The notes: a model not told the origin generated them from the sequence alone. Positions 7,779 through 17,922 are shown, counted from the stretch's first letter. The stretch is DNA of 50,443 nt from Candidatus Saccharimonadota bacterium (GCA_016219345.1 JACRNE010000007.1:1-50443), one strand, 5' to 3'. Translations and numbers: made by a program.

Positions 7779-10700
7779 TGCTGATATTTGGCGAAGTAAA
7801 TGCGCTAGCAAGCTTTAAAAAAGATAGACTGCTAGAAGAGCTTCGTGGCCTAGACGAGAACATTATAGGTGTTTCAGCGGAGTTTATACATTTTATTGAA
7901 AATACGAAACCACTTGATAAAAGTTCTGAAACTAAACTAAAAAAGCTTCTTACCTACGACGAATCATACGAAGAAGATAAAAAAGGCGAGTTCTTTTTAG
8001 TGACACCACGGCCAGGAACTATCTCCCCATGGTCCTCCAAGGCTACTGACATAGCTAGAAGTTCTAATTTAAAAGAAGTTAAGCGCATAGAGCGAGGCAC
8101 AGCGTATTACATTGAGTCAAAGAAGAGTCTAGATAGAGTTAAAATTTCAAAGCTGCTAGCCGACAGAATGACTCAGGTCGTTTTAGACGATATTAAAAAA
8201 GCTGAAGTCTTGTTTAAGTCTGAAAAGCCGAGGACATATGAGCAAATCGATCTAGGTAAAAACGGCTTTGAGCAGTTAGGTAAGATGAACAAGAAGCTAG
8301 GTCTAGCACTATCAGATGACGAGATTGAATACCTAGTAGACGCTTACAAAAAAGCCGGACGTAACCCAACAGACGTAGAGCTAATGATGTTTTCTGTTGT
8401 GAACAGTGAGCATTGCCGTCACAAAATCTTTAATGCTGATTGGTTGATAGATGGAAAACCAGCCGATAAAAGCTTGTTTAAAATGATAAAAAATACCTAT
8501 CAGAAATCCCCTGAGGATGTTTTATCTGCTTACTCTGACAACGCGGCGGTTTTAAAGGGGCCAAAAGTTAAGCAATTTTTCGCAGACCAGAAAACGAAAA
8601 CTTATTCATACAACGACGAAGCCGCAAACATAGTTATAAAAGTAGAGACACATAACCACCCGACGGCAATTGCCCCTTATCCTGGAGCCTCAACTGGCGT
8701 GGGTGGTGAGATCCGCGACGAAGCAGCCACTGGACGTGGTGCTAAATCAAAAATGGGGCTAACTGGCTTTAATGTCTCAAACTTGAACATACCTGGATAC
8801 AACCAGCCATGGGAGAAGTTTTACGGTAAGCCTGACCGGATAGTTTCAGCTCTGGACATAATGATTGAGTCTCCACTGGGCGGCGCAGGCTTTGCCAATG
8901 AATTTGGCAGACCTAATCTAGCTGGTTACTTCAGAACATACGAACAAGAACACGAAGGCGACATCCGAGGTTATCACAAACCTATCATGATCGCCGGAGG
9001 AATGGGCAATGTCTTGGATGATAACGTATCAAAAGGCTCTATAAAGGCGGGCGACAAACTAATAGTTCTAGGTGGTCCAGCAATGTTGATCGGTCTTGGC
9101 GGAGGTTCAGCCTCTAGCATAGAAGCCGGCAAGAGTGATGAAGATCTAGATTTCGCCTCTGTTCAAAGAGACAACGCTGAAATGCAGAGACGAGCTCAAG
9201 AAGTTATAAACAGTTGCTGGAATCAGAAAAAAGATAATCCAATCATCTCGATCCACGATGTTGGTGCAGGAGGGCTTTCTAATGCATTCCCAGAGCTTGT
9301 GCATGACCAAGACTTAGGCGGTGAGTTTGAGCTTAGAGATATACCAAATGCAGAGCCAGGCCTATCGCCATTAGAAATTTGGTGTAATGAAGCGCAGGAA
9401 AGATACGTACTGGCTATCAGCGAAAAAAATTTAGAGAAGTTTAAAAAAATCTGCGAACGAGAAAAGTGCCCATTTGCGGTAATCGGCACAGCAACCAAAG
9501 AAAAGAACTTAGTCCTAAACGATCGACTGTTTAAAAATAAGCCGATAGACATACCTATGAGCTTACTCTTTGGGAATCCGCCTAAGATGACTCGGAAATT
9601 TGAAACAAAAAATCCAAAGTACAAAACCCTGGAAACTAAGGATATAGCCATAAATGAAGCGGTTGAGCGAGTTCTTCGCCTGCCTGCAGTCGCCAGCAAA
9701 AAGTTCTTAATAACAATTGGCGACAGGACAGTTGGTGGCCTAGTGACACGCGATCAAATGGTAGGGCCGTGGCAAGTCCCTGTCAGCGACGTTAGCGTAA
9801 CAGCCGCGTCTTACAATGAGATGCACGGGGAAGCGGTAGCTATAGGCGAAAGATCTCCGATTGCTCTTATAAATTCCCCGGCGTCTGGTCGAATGGCAGT
9901 TGGTGAGGTTATTACAAATATTATCTCAGCTGATATAGAAAAAATTTCTGATATAAAACTATCTGCCAACTGGATGGCCGCAGCAGGTCATAAAAGTGAA
10001 GACAAAAACCTATATGAAACCGTGAAAGCTTTAGGCGAGGATTTTTGCCCTGATCTAGGTATTTGCATCCCAGTTGGGAAAGATTCTTTGAGCATGCGGA
10101 CTTCCTGGGACGAAAAAGGTAAAAACAAGTCCGTAACGGCACCTTTGTCGGTCGTTATTAGTGGGTTTGCCCCGGTAAGTGACACATCAAAAACCTTAAC
10201 GCCAGAGCTTAAGAATGTCTCAAGTGAGTTAATATTAATTGATCTAGGTGAGGGTAAATCACGCCTCGGTGCCTCCGCATTTGCGCAAACTTATTCTCAG
10301 GTCGGTAATGAAGTGCCTGATGCTAACGCTAAATTACTTAAAAAATTCTTTAAAGTGCTAAGCGGTCTTAAAAAAGACGAAAAAATTCTGGCTTACCACG
10401 ACCGCTCAGATGGTGGATTAATTACCACTCTTTTGGAAATGTCTTTTGCTAGTCGCCTAGGACTTGATGTAGATATTTCGGAGATTACTTCTGAGCCTCT
10501 ACAGGCCCTCTTTAATGAAGAGCTGGGAGCGGTCATCCAAGTTAGCGATAAAGAATCGGACAAAATCTTGGAAGTACTTAGAAAAGAACTTGGCGATAAC
10601 GTTTACCGCATTGGAAAAATACGGAAAGATGAGCAGATAGTAATCAGCCGGGATGGCTCCGAAATATATAAAAATACTCGAGCGAAATTAGAATCATACT

Positions 10701-11617
10701 GGGCAGAAACAAGCTATCAAGTCCAAAAACTTCGAGACAACCCAAGGTTAGCTGAACAAGAATTTAAATCTATTTCTGACGATAAAAAAACTAAGATAGT
10801 GTCTAAAATAACTTTTGAAAACCTATCAAAGACTTATAAGACACGTCCCAAGGCAGCCATTCTAAGAGAGCAAGGAGTCAACGGTCAGCTTGAAATGGCA
10901 GCGGCTTTTGACATGGCTGGATTTGAAACAGTCGATGTTCACCTAAACGATCTTGTGACTAACAAATTATCGCTGAAGGATTTTTCTGTTTTGGCAGCGT
11001 GCGGCGGGTTCTCTTATGGTGACGTTCTGGGTGCAGGACAGGGGGTAAACAAGTCAATTTTATTTAATGATAAATTACTAAATCAATTTAAGGATTTCTT
11101 CGAGAGGAAAGACACCTTGACACTCGGCGTGTGTAATGGCTGCCAGATGCTCTCAGGACTAAAGGATCTCATCCCTGGAGCAGAATTCTGGCCTAAGTTT
11201 TCACATAATCTTTCCGGGAGATTTGAAGCTAGGTTAGTAAACTTAAAAATTAATAAAAGTCCTTCAATTTTATTTAAAGGAATGGACGGATCAATTCTAC
11301 CAATACCGGTCGCACACGGTGAAGGAAGGGTGATATTTGACTCTTCTGCTGATGAAAAATATGCACTTGAAAATAATCTTGTCTCCGCACAGTACGTCGA
11401 CGGCGCTGGCAACGCAGCAAATAATTACCCAGCAAATCCTAACGGCTCAAAAAATGGCATGACATCTATGACAAGTCTGGATGGAAGAGCCACTATTTTA
11501 ATGCCTCATCCTGAAAGAGTATTCTTAACAAAACAGCTATCATGGCGTCCTGAAAATTGGGATAAAAATAGCCCATGGCTAAGAATATTTCAGAATGCAC
11601 GAGATTTTATAGGTTAG
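7778..11617 (+). CDS. purL: Phosphoribosylformylglycinamidine synthase, single-chain form
   Basis: This is the long, single-polypeptide FGAM synthase (1279 aa; the E. coli form is about 1295), not the PurSLQ complex. The synthetase half has SVVNSEHCRHKIFNADW, VETHNHPTAIAPYPGAST and IPVGKDSLSMR. The C-terminal class I glutaminase domain has the nucleophile Cys1119 in LGVCNGCQM and the His-Glu pair in MPHPERVF. It converts FGAR and glutamine to FGAM. The GTG start overlaps the purM stop by one base. Large PurL is typical of proteobacteria and eukaryotes, so its origin in this lineage would be worth a tree. Confidence 0.97.
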   Translation: MLIFGEVNALASFKKDRLLEELRGLDENIIGVSAEFIHFIENTKPLDKSSETKLKKLLTYDESYEEDKKGEFFLVTPRPGTISPWSSKATDIARSSNLKEVKRIERGTAYYIESKKSLDRVKISKLLADRMTQVVLDDIKKAEVLFKSEKPRTYEQIDLGKNGFEQLGKMNKKLGLALSDDEIEYLVDAYKKAGRNPTDVELMMFSVVNSEHCRHKIFNADWLIDGKPADKSLFKMIKNTYQKSPEDVLSAYSDNAAVLKGPKVKQFFADQKTKTYSYNDEAANIVIKVETHNHPTAIAPYPGASTGVGGEIRDEAATGRGAKSKMGLTGFNVSNLNIPGYNQPWEKFYGKPDRIVSALDIMIESPLGGAGFANEFGRPNLAGYFRTYEQEHEGDIRGYHKPIMIAGGMGNVLDDNVSKGSIKAGDKLIVLGGPAMLIGLGGGSASSIEAGKSDEDLDFASVQRDNAEMQRRAQEVINSCWNQKKDNPIISIHDVGAGGLSNAFPELVHDQDLGGEFELRDIPNAEPGLSPLEIWCNEAQERYVLAISEKNLEKFKKICEREKCPFAVIGTATKEKNLVLNDRLFKNKPIDIPMSLLFGNPPKMTRKFETKNPKYKTLETKDIAINEAVERVLRLPAVASKKFLITIGDRTVGGLVTRDQMVGPWQVPVSDVSVTAASYNEMHGEAVAIGERSPIALINSPASGRMAVGEVITNIISADIEKISDIKLSANWMAAAGHKSEDKNLYETVKALGEDFCPDLGICIPVGKDSLSMRTSWDEKGKNKSVTAPLSVVISGFAPVSDTSKTLTPELKNVSSELILIDLGEGKSRLGASAFAQTYSQVGNEVPDANAKLLKKFFKVLSGLKKDEKILAYHDRSDGGLITTLLEMSFASRLGLDVDISEITSEPLQALFNEELGAVIQVSDKESDKILEVLRKELGDNVYRIGKIRKDEQIVISRDGSEIYKNTRAKLESYWAETSYQVQKLRDNPRLAEQEFKSISDDKKTKIVSKITFENLSKTYKTRPKAAILREQGVNGQLEMAAAFDMAGFETVDVHLNDLVTNKLSLKDFSVLAACGGFSYGDVLGAGQGVNKSILFNDKLLNQFKDFFERKDTLTLGVCNGCQMLSGLKDLIPGAEFWPKFSHNLSGRFEARLVNLKINKSPSILFKGMDGSILPIPVAHGEGRVIFDSSADEKYALENNLVSAQYVDGAGNAANNYPANPNGSKNGMTSMTSLDGRATILMPHPERVFLTKQLSWRPENWDKNSPWLRIFQNARDFIG

Positions 11618-11620
11618 TGC

Positions 11621-11648
11621 TTGACTGTGCGTTAGCCCGCACCATAAG
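11621..11648 (+). promoter_or_regulatory. Trehalase promoter with dyad in the spacer
   Basis: TTGACT at 11621-11626 and CATAAG at 11643-11648 are 16 bp apart and end 8 bp before the trehalase ATG. The spacer holds a perfect 5-bp dyad, GTGCG at 11627-11631 and CGCAC at 11638-11642, placed where a repressor could block polymerase. The -10 is weak. Position and symmetry are seen; regulation is inferred. Confidence 0.4.
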
Positions 11649-11656
11649 CTGTTTAT

Positions 11657-12928
11657 ATGGTTTTAACACGTGCCGACAAACTACGAACTAAGATACAAAA
11701 TTTATCTATTGGCAAAAAACAGCCAAAGCTATCTATAAATGACGTCCAACCAGCACTTGATTATATCCAGGCGTACTGGCACAAACTGGAAAGGTATCAT
11801 CCTAAAGATGACGAAAATATAATAGGTTTACCTAATAAATTCTTAGTGCCATCTTTTGAGGAAGGGCATGAGTTTGATTTTAACGAGATGTATTACTGGG
11901 ACAGTTATTTTATGGTCCAAGGTATTCTAGACGATCAGCACAAAGAAATGGTCATTGGAACTTTAGATAATCTTACCTACCTTTTCGAGAGGTTTAATGT
12001 CATTCCAAATGCTTCTAGGCTATATTTGAGCAGTCGCTCACAACCACCATTGCTCACAAGTTTTATCTGGGATGTTTATGAGTCTTACGATCTAGACCAG
12101 AAATGGCTAGACAAGCACATAGACATAGCTAGGAGAGAATATGAGACGGTTTGGCTAGGAACACGCAAACCTAACGCAAGACAGGTCTACAGAGGCTTGA
12201 GCCGCTATTACGACATCAACTACATCCATGATATAGCGGAAACCGAAAGCGGCTGGGATATGACACCTCGTTTTAACAGAAAGGCCTTGGACTATCTACC
12301 TATTGACTTGAATTGCCTTCTTTACAAATACGAACTTGATTTTGCCAGATATTACCAGCTGAAGGATGATTTGAATGCTTCTGCTGAATGGGAGCAAAAA
12401 GCAGAGACACGAAAACAAACCATAAATGATCTTATGTGGAGTAATCTAAGAGGGCTGTTTTTTGACTACAATTATGTCAAGGAGAAGCGGGGAACTGTGA
12501 GTTCGCTAGCTGCTTATTATACGATGTGGGCAGGGTTAGCAAGCGACGAACAGGCAGAAAAACTTGTTAAAGCATTGAGCCGTTTTGAATACGATGGCGG
12601 CCTAGCCACCACGGACCTACAGCCAAATATGTATGTCATCGGCACCCCGATAACTCCAACTCAATGGGCGTATCCAAACGGTTGGGCGCCACTCCATTTT
12701 ATAGTTATCGAAGGCTTAGAGCGCTACGGATATCACAAAGATGCTGAGAGAATAGCTAAAAAATGGCTTCAGACAAACTTAGACTGGTTCAATGAGCATG
12801 GAGTTTTTCTGGAAAAATATAACGTAGTAAATCCAACCAAACCGCCGCAAAAAGGACTTTACCCATCGCAGACAGGATTTGGCTGGACTAACTCTGTGTT
12901 TGCTTATCTAGCTAAGAAGTATTTGTAG
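11657..12928 (+). CDS. GH37 trehalase, cytosolic
   Basis: The 423-aa protein shows the GH37 blocks in order: FNEMYYWDSYFMVQGI (residues 75-90), ETESGWDMTPRF with catalytic Asp201, QWAYPNGWAPLHF, and LEKYNV with the second catalytic acid Glu386 near the C-terminus. It hydrolyses alpha,alpha-trehalose to two glucose. There is no signal peptide, so it should work in the cytosol. The length is close to the short bacterial enzymes once the N-terminal export segment is discounted. A trehalose-6-phosphate phosphatase lies at the other end of the window, so the organism probably both makes and degrades trehalose. The start ATG lies just after a likely promoter. Confidence 0.88.
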   Translation: MVLTRADKLRTKIQNLSIGKKQPKLSINDVQPALDYIQAYWHKLERYHPKDDENIIGLPNKFLVPSFEEGHEFDFNEMYYWDSYFMVQGILDDQHKEMVIGTLDNLTYLFERFNVIPNASRLYLSSRSQPPLLTSFIWDVYESYDLDQKWLDKHIDIARREYETVWLGTRKPNARQVYRGLSRYYDINYIHDIAETESGWDMTPRFNRKALDYLPIDLNCLLYKYELDFARYYQLKDDLNASAEWEQKAETRKQTINDLMWSNLRGLFFDYNYVKEKRGTVSSLAAYYTMWAGLASDEQAEKLVKALSRFEYDGGLATTDLQPNMYVIGTPITPTQWAYPNGWAPLHFIVIEGLERYGYHKDAERIAKKWLQTNLDWFNEHGVFLEKYNVVNPTKPPQKGLYPSQTGFGWTNSVFAYLAKKYL

Positions 12929-13471
12929 TTATTTTTCGGCAGGCTTTTTCTTTGACTCGCCTTTATCACTATATAGGCTTTTAACCTGAGCAAGTAGATA
13001 GAAACCAATCAATGCGCCGAGCGCCGCACCAAGCAATGAACCAAAGCCACCACCGTAACGACCATCTACGAAGACCGCGATAACACCGTAAGCTAGGTTG
13101 AATAGAGTAGAGATTAGCAAAATATCCCAACCGCGTTTTTTACTCTTGTCCTTAAGGCCAGGGAAGGCGATTAGTAGAAGAGCTGCACTTACAACAATCG
13201 CTCCGACTGCAACATAATACGTTGGTCCTAGATCGTAAGTTGGCGTATCAACACCGTAAGCACGAGAAATATCGTTCCAGTAATTAACAACTTGGTCTAC
13301 ATAATGACCAGCTCGCCACAAATTCCAGGCTGCTAAAAGCTGCAAAATACCAAAGATCAGTGCTATCCAAGGAAACCACTCTACAAGGCCTTTGCGACCA
13401 TTAGCTGGTATCTGGAAAGGAGCCTTTTTTACTAGATACTCGTCCATTAATTTTTCTATTGATTTAAACAT
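12929..13471 (-). CDS. Conserved membrane protein of unknown function
   Basis: The ATG at 13471 has a strong GGGGGA site 4-5 bases upstream, which decides the start over one 12 bases further out. The 180-aa product has a cytoplasmic Lys-rich N-terminus and about four hydrophobic segments: WFPWIALIFGILQLLAAW, YYVAVGAIVVSAALLLIAF, ILLISTLFNLAYGVIAV and a Gly-rich LGAALGALIGFYLLAQV. The tail is charged (GESKKKPAEK). I do not recognise a catalytic motif. It lies tail to tail with trehalase, one base apart. Confidence 0.75.
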   Translation of the reverse strand: MFKSIEKLMDEYLVKKAPFQIPANGRKGLVEWFPWIALIFGILQLLAAWNLWRAGHYVDQVVNYWNDISRAYGVDTPTYDLGPTYYVAVGAIVVSAALLLIAFPGLKDKSKKRGWDILLISTLFNLAYGVIAVFVDGRYGGGFGSLLGAALGALIGFYLLAQVKSLYSDKGESKKKPAEK

Positions 13472-13575
13472 TTTATCCCCCAAGGTTTTATATGATTAGT
13501 TTAAGAATACCTCTTTTTTATTATTTTAATCAATACAGCCTGTGGAAAGGTGTGACTTAAGCTACAATTAAATGA

Positions 13576-16500
13576 ATGGGAAGTTACGGCTTAGAATACA
13601 AAAAACTAAACTCCGCTCAGCAAAAAGCTGTAGATACTATTGATGGTCCGCTTTTAGTGATTGCCGGGCCAGGTACGGGTAAAACGCAACTACTAGCAAT
13701 GAGAGTGGCTAATATTCTCAAGTCTACAGATACGGATCAGTATTCCATCCTATGCCTAACATTCACTAATAAAGCAGCCGTGAACATGAAGGATAGAATA
13801 ATTAAGCTCACTGACGGAGGTGGAGCAGGAGTTAATGTAAGAACTTTTCACAGTTTTGCGGCCGAAATTATGAATTTATATCCGGACAGCTTCTGGCAAG
13901 GTGCTGATTTAACGGTTGCTCCAGAATCAGTACAGTTAGACATAATCGAGTCAATTATCTCAGAGCTGCCACTAGATAATCCGCTGGCGCTAAAGTTTGC
14001 TGGCCAATACACACTAGTAAATGATGTTCAAAGCGCGATTAATTTGGTTAAAGAGGCTGGTCTTACCCCTGATGATCTTAAAAAAATAATTAACTCGAAC
14101 ATCGCCTATATAGAGTCAATAAGCCAGGATCTAATAGAAATTTTTTCACCCAGGCTATCCAACAAGAAATTAAAACCACTGTTAAGTCTGGTCGAAAAGC
14201 TACCAGAACAAAAAGAAGAATTTAAATTTCCATTTCTGTCATTTAAGAAAGCGTTGAGCGAAAATCTATCCATAGCGATTGATAAAGATCTTGAAGGCGC
14301 CGGCACTATAAATACCCGCAAAATTAAAAATAAATTAATCCAAAATATTGATGGTAACTTTGGCCCGTTTGAGGAAATTAAGAGAAACAATTGGTGGCTA
14401 AATCTAGCTGAAGTTTATGAATCATATAGAGAGGAAATGCATAAAAGGGGATTTTATGACTACTCTGACATGATTGTGGAGGTGATATCAGAGCTTAGTC
14501 AGAACCCTGATATGCTAGCGGACTTGCAGGAAAGATATTTATACGTTTTGATTGACGAATTTCAAGATACAAATCCCGCCCAACTAGCCTTAGCTAAGCT
14601 AGTCTCTGAGCATTATTCCGATGAAGGTAAGCCGAATATTATGGCTGTCGGCGACGATGATCAATCAATATATAAATTCAACGGTGCTGAACTAAGCAAT
14701 ATGATGAACTTCAAGCGAGAATACCCACAAGGTGAACTAATAGTCTTAACAGATAATTACAGATCATCACAAGCCATTCTTGAGACTTCAGAAACAGTGA
14801 TTAACTTAGCATCAAATAGGTTAGTTGGTAGATTCGAAGGTCTCAATAAAAAATTAACAGCCGCTACAGATGATAGATCTAAATCCATAATTATTGCTGA
14901 AAAGTACTCCTCTAGGGAAGAGCAGCTGTCAGCGGTAGCCCGCAGAGTAAAGGAGGACAAGAAAAAAGGCCTAGAAATAGCTGTCATAGCCAGAAATCAC
15001 GACAGCTTGATTAAGATGGCATCACTTTTGCAGCAGGTGAGTGTACCTGTCCATTATGAACAGCAGTCCAACATTTTGGATCATGAGATGGTTAAGCAGG
15101 TGTATTTAGTAATCAGCCTTTTAGAATCTCTGCAAAACGGCGATAGAAACAACGTTAATGCAACAATTCATAAGGTCATCAGACATCCGCTCTGGGGAAT
15201 TAAGCCAGAAAATCTATGGTCACTGGCAAAGAATAATTTTAACAGTCCAAATTGGCTTGAAAGCATGCTTGGCTCAAATGATGAGACGATTAAAAATTTA
15301 GCCAATTGGTTTTTATGGCTATCAAAAGAATCCTCACGCCAGCCTTTGGCCGTAACTCTTGAATATATCTTGGGCTTACGTGGAAATAAAAAATTCACCT
15401 CTCCTATGAAATCCTACTTTTTAGATGAAAAACAGGATGTGGGAACATACTTTCACGGTATAAGCGCAGTCCAACTGCTACGCTCGCTTGTAAATGATTT
15501 TTCTAAATCTGGCGAGCCTAGCTTATCTGATCTAGTAAGATTTATCGACATAAATATGAATAATCATAAAATCATAGCCGATGAATCACCATTTGTTTCA
15601 GGAAACGATGGAGTGCAGCTCTTAACAGTTCATAAATCTAAGGGACTAGAGTTTGATAGTGTTTATATAGTTGATCTTATAGAAAAAAATTGGCAGCCGC
15701 GCGGTCACTCACGTAAATCACCTCTTAATCTACCGCTGCAGCCAGCCGGTGATGATATAGACGATTACGTGCGGCTCTTGTACGTAGCCATCACAAGAGC
15801 CAGGAGAAAAGTTTATCTAAGTGGTTTTTGCAAAGATCATTCAGGCTCAGACGTAGCTTTATCACCACTGTTTTTAAGTTCATTTGATGTCAAAGATGCC
15901 AAAGAAAATGCACCAGAAAATCTAGTAGGTATTTTGGAAGCACACTTGCATTGGCCTGATCTTTCAAAGGCTGATGAGAAGGAAGTATTAAAGGCTAGGC
16001 TTAAAACTTACAATCTAAGTGTTACGGATCTTATTAACTTTCTTGATCTTGAAAATGCTGGGCCGAAATACTTTAAAGAACATAATCTGCTCAGGCTACC
16101 TGAAGCAAAAAGCCCAAGTCTTTCCCACGGAACCGCTATGCATTCTGCTCTGGAGTATGCCCAAAAATTAACAAACCAAAATAAATTTAATTTAGAAGAA
16201 GTAGTTAATAAATACGAAGGATCATTAAAGAATGAACGTCTCTCTGTAGCTGAGTATCAGAAATTTCTGAAGCATGGTCGCGCTATGCTAAAACAACTTT
16301 TTGAAGTTTATGGATACTCTCTAAGTCCAAACGGCAAGACAGAACAAAAACTAAAAGATATTATCGTAGATGAAGCCAGAATTAGCGGCAAGCTAGACGT
16401 AATAAATTCATACGCAGATGTAGTTGAGGTGGTGGACTACAAGACAGGTAAAGGCGTGCCTAGTATTCACAGCAAGGCGAAAAACCTGGAGGGTAAGATC

Positions 16501-16794
16501 TGGCGGTATAAAACACAACTGGCATTTTACCAGCTGCTTTTAGAAAGCAGTGGTAGATTAAGTAAAAATAAAACCTACATAGGCAAGGTTGTTTTTGTGG
16601 AGACCGATAATAAGAAGTCTTTGACTCAAAGTTACCAGCCAAATAAAGAGGAGTTGGGACAACTTAAAACATTAGTTACTTCTGTCTGGCAAAAAATAAT
16701 AAATCTAGACCTACCTGACACATCAAGATACACAGAAGATCATGAAGGCACCAAATCCTTTATGGCTGACTTGATAAATAACAATATTAACTGA
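13576..16794 (+). CDS. UvrD/PcrA-type superfamily 1 helicase fused to a RecB-like nuclease
   Basis: This 1072-aa protein carries the full SF1A helicase set: Q-motif LNSAQQKAVD, Walker A AGPGTGKT, Walker B LIDEFQDTNP, GDDDQSIYKFNGAE, NYRSS, LTVHKSKGLEFD and LLYVAITRARRKVYLSG. The last ~250 residues form a PD-(D/E)xK nuclease: ISGKLDVI supplies the metal aspartate and VVDYKTGK the Asp and Lys. Together this resembles AddA-like or Actinobacterial AdnAB-like helicase-nucleases used in double-strand break processing. No partner subunit is nearby, so it may act alone. A TACAAT box (13563-13568) ends 7 bases before the ATG, suggesting a leaderless mRNA. It converges on the next gene with a 2-bp gap. 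Confidence 0.92.
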   Translation: MGSYGLEYKKLNSAQQKAVDTIDGPLLVIAGPGTGKTQLLAMRVANILKSTDTDQYSILCLTFTNKAAVNMKDRIIKLTDGGGAGVNVRTFHSFAAEIMNLYPDSFWQGADLTVAPESVQLDIIESIISELPLDNPLALKFAGQYTLVNDVQSAINLVKEAGLTPDDLKKIINSNIAYIESISQDLIEIFSPRLSNKKLKPLLSLVEKLPEQKEEFKFPFLSFKKALSENLSIAIDKDLEGAGTINTRKIKNKLIQNIDGNFGPFEEIKRNNWWLNLAEVYESYREEMHKRGFYDYSDMIVEVISELSQNPDMLADLQERYLYVLIDEFQDTNPAQLALAKLVSEHYSDEGKPNIMAVGDDDQSIYKFNGAELSNMMNFKREYPQGELIVLTDNYRSSQAILETSETVINLASNRLVGRFEGLNKKLTAATDDRSKSIIIAEKYSSREEQLSAVARRVKEDKKKGLEIAVIARNHDSLIKMASLLQQVSVPVHYEQQSNILDHEMVKQVYLVISLLESLQNGDRNNVNATIHKVIRHPLWGIKPENLWSLAKNNFNSPNWLESMLGSNDETIKNLANWFLWLSKESSRQPLAVTLEYILGLRGNKKFTSPMKSYFLDEKQDVGTYFHGISAVQLLRSLVNDFSKSGEPSLSDLVRFIDINMNNHKIIADESPFVSGNDGVQLLTVHKSKGLEFDSVYIVDLIEKNWQPRGHSRKSPLNLPLQPAGDDIDDYVRLLYVAITRARRKVYLSGFCKDHSGSDVALSPLFLSSFDVKDAKENAPENLVGILEAHLHWPDLSKADEKEVLKARLKTYNLSVTDLINFLDLENAGPKYFKEHNLLRLPEAKSPSLSHGTAMHSALEYAQKLTNQNKFNLEEVVNKYEGSLKNERLSVAEYQKFLKHGRAMLKQLFEVYGYSLSPNGKTEQKLKDIIVDEARISGKLDVINSYADVVEVVDYKTGKGVPSIHSKAKNLEGKIWRYKTQLAFYQLLLESSGRLSKNKTYIGKVVFVETDNKKSLTQSYQPNKEELGQLKTLVTSVWQKIINLDLPDTSRYTEDHEGTKSFMADLINNNIN

Positions 16795-16796
16795 TC

Positions 16797-17849
16797 TTAT
16801 CTAGGACTACGCACACCAAACTTTGGCGATCCATCCAGTAGAACCATACCAGTTGCAATAGTCTGTGCGACACGAATATGCTTATACATGGACTGATGTT
16901 CAGGGTTATCTGAGATTATTTTAGCAATCTCATCATCAAACCAAGAATCGACACTGAATACAGGCATTCTTCCATTGGTTAGAGCATTCTGATGATCTGT
17001 ATGTAGGGTGGTATTTGGGACCATATTCTTTATTAAGCCTACCCCTAGATGTTCGCCTCCACGCTGCTCATAACCCTTAGGATTTATACTACAAACTGTA
17101 TCTACAATCTCAGAAGGTGAAGGGATGTATAAGCCAGCCGCCGTAACGTTAGCACGGGCGCTTTCGGAAACTCGGCTGAATGCGTCATTTGAAAATTCAT
17201 CCTGGCCCATATAGGCCTTCACTAATCCTAAATAGCCTCCTGTCTGGTCAGAATAGGCGTTGCTTAGTGTCCAAAGCTGCTTTTCCAACGACATATTGGC
17301 GCCACATCCGTCCTTGCCAGACTTAGCATCACCATGTGTGCCTGAGGTATATCCTGCTTGTCTTAATATTTCATCGAACTCTTTGATATCTTGCTCGATA
17401 CTACCAGCATATTCGGGCTTAAGAGTCCTTTTCAAAACACTGTAAGCAACAGACATGGATACGCTAGCGCCAAACGCTTGAGGCCCAAGGGCACGCTCGA
17501 ATTTCACCGGATCGTTATCATCATAGCCTTCGTTTTCTCTTTCATCACCACACCTTATTGCCGCACCTTTTGCCGTAGGCACATAAGACATTGACGCAGC
17601 TTCAAAGCCCCTGGCTGCATCATCCACGCTTATCTCACCATTTTCAATACGCGAACTCAGAGAAACGCCACCGGACCACAAAACATCTGGTGTTACCTCA
17701 TTTAGGGCTCCAACTATCACAATTTGCCCCGAATTTTGTGACTGCTCATGAATTGATGTTTTGAGCTCGTCTAGACCGCTCTGTCTTTCCATGCCTACTC
17801 CTATTATATTTGCTGAATTATCCATACCACTACCTTCGAAAGAACGCAT
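16797..17849 (-). CDS. Protein with cadmium/zeta-class carbonic anhydrase signature
   Basis: This 350-aa protein has no signal peptide. Residues 98-104 read IRCGDER and residues 172-183 read HGDAKSGKDGCG. In the diatom cadmium carbonic anhydrase (CDCA) repeat the metal is bound by Cys in a KCVDGR block and by His and Cys in a HGDxxxxxxGCG block. The spacing here from His172 to Cys182 is the same, and Cys100 with Asp102 and Arg104 matches the first block. A later stretch, VFSVDSWF after a His-Asp-His, also resembles the family's FIVDGWA region. The fold call rests on remembered motifs, not a search. A role in CO2/bicarbonate exchange would follow. An ATG at 17825 is a possible later start. Confidence 0.6.
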   Translation of the reverse strand: MRSFEGSGMDNSANIIGVGMERQSGLDELKTSIHEQSQNSGQIVIVGALNEVTPDVLWSGGVSLSSRIENGEISVDDAARGFEAASMSYVPTAKGAAIRCGDERENEGYDDNDPVKFERALGPQAFGASVSMSVAYSVLKRTLKPEYAGSIEQDIKEFDEILRQAGYTSGTHGDAKSGKDGCGANMSLEKQLWTLSNAYSDQTGGYLGLVKAYMGQDEFSNDAFSRVSESARANVTAAGLYIPSPSEIVDTVCSINPKGYEQRGGEHLGVGLIKNMVPNTTLHTDHQNALTNGRMPVFSVDSWFDDEIAKIISDNPEHQSMYKHIRVAQTIATGMVLLDGSPKFGVRSPR

Positions 17850-17922
17850 ATGTTCTAAAATATCCTCTTCTAATTTTTTGATTTATTTAACAAACAAGTA
17901 GGTAATATACTCCTAGTTTTAA

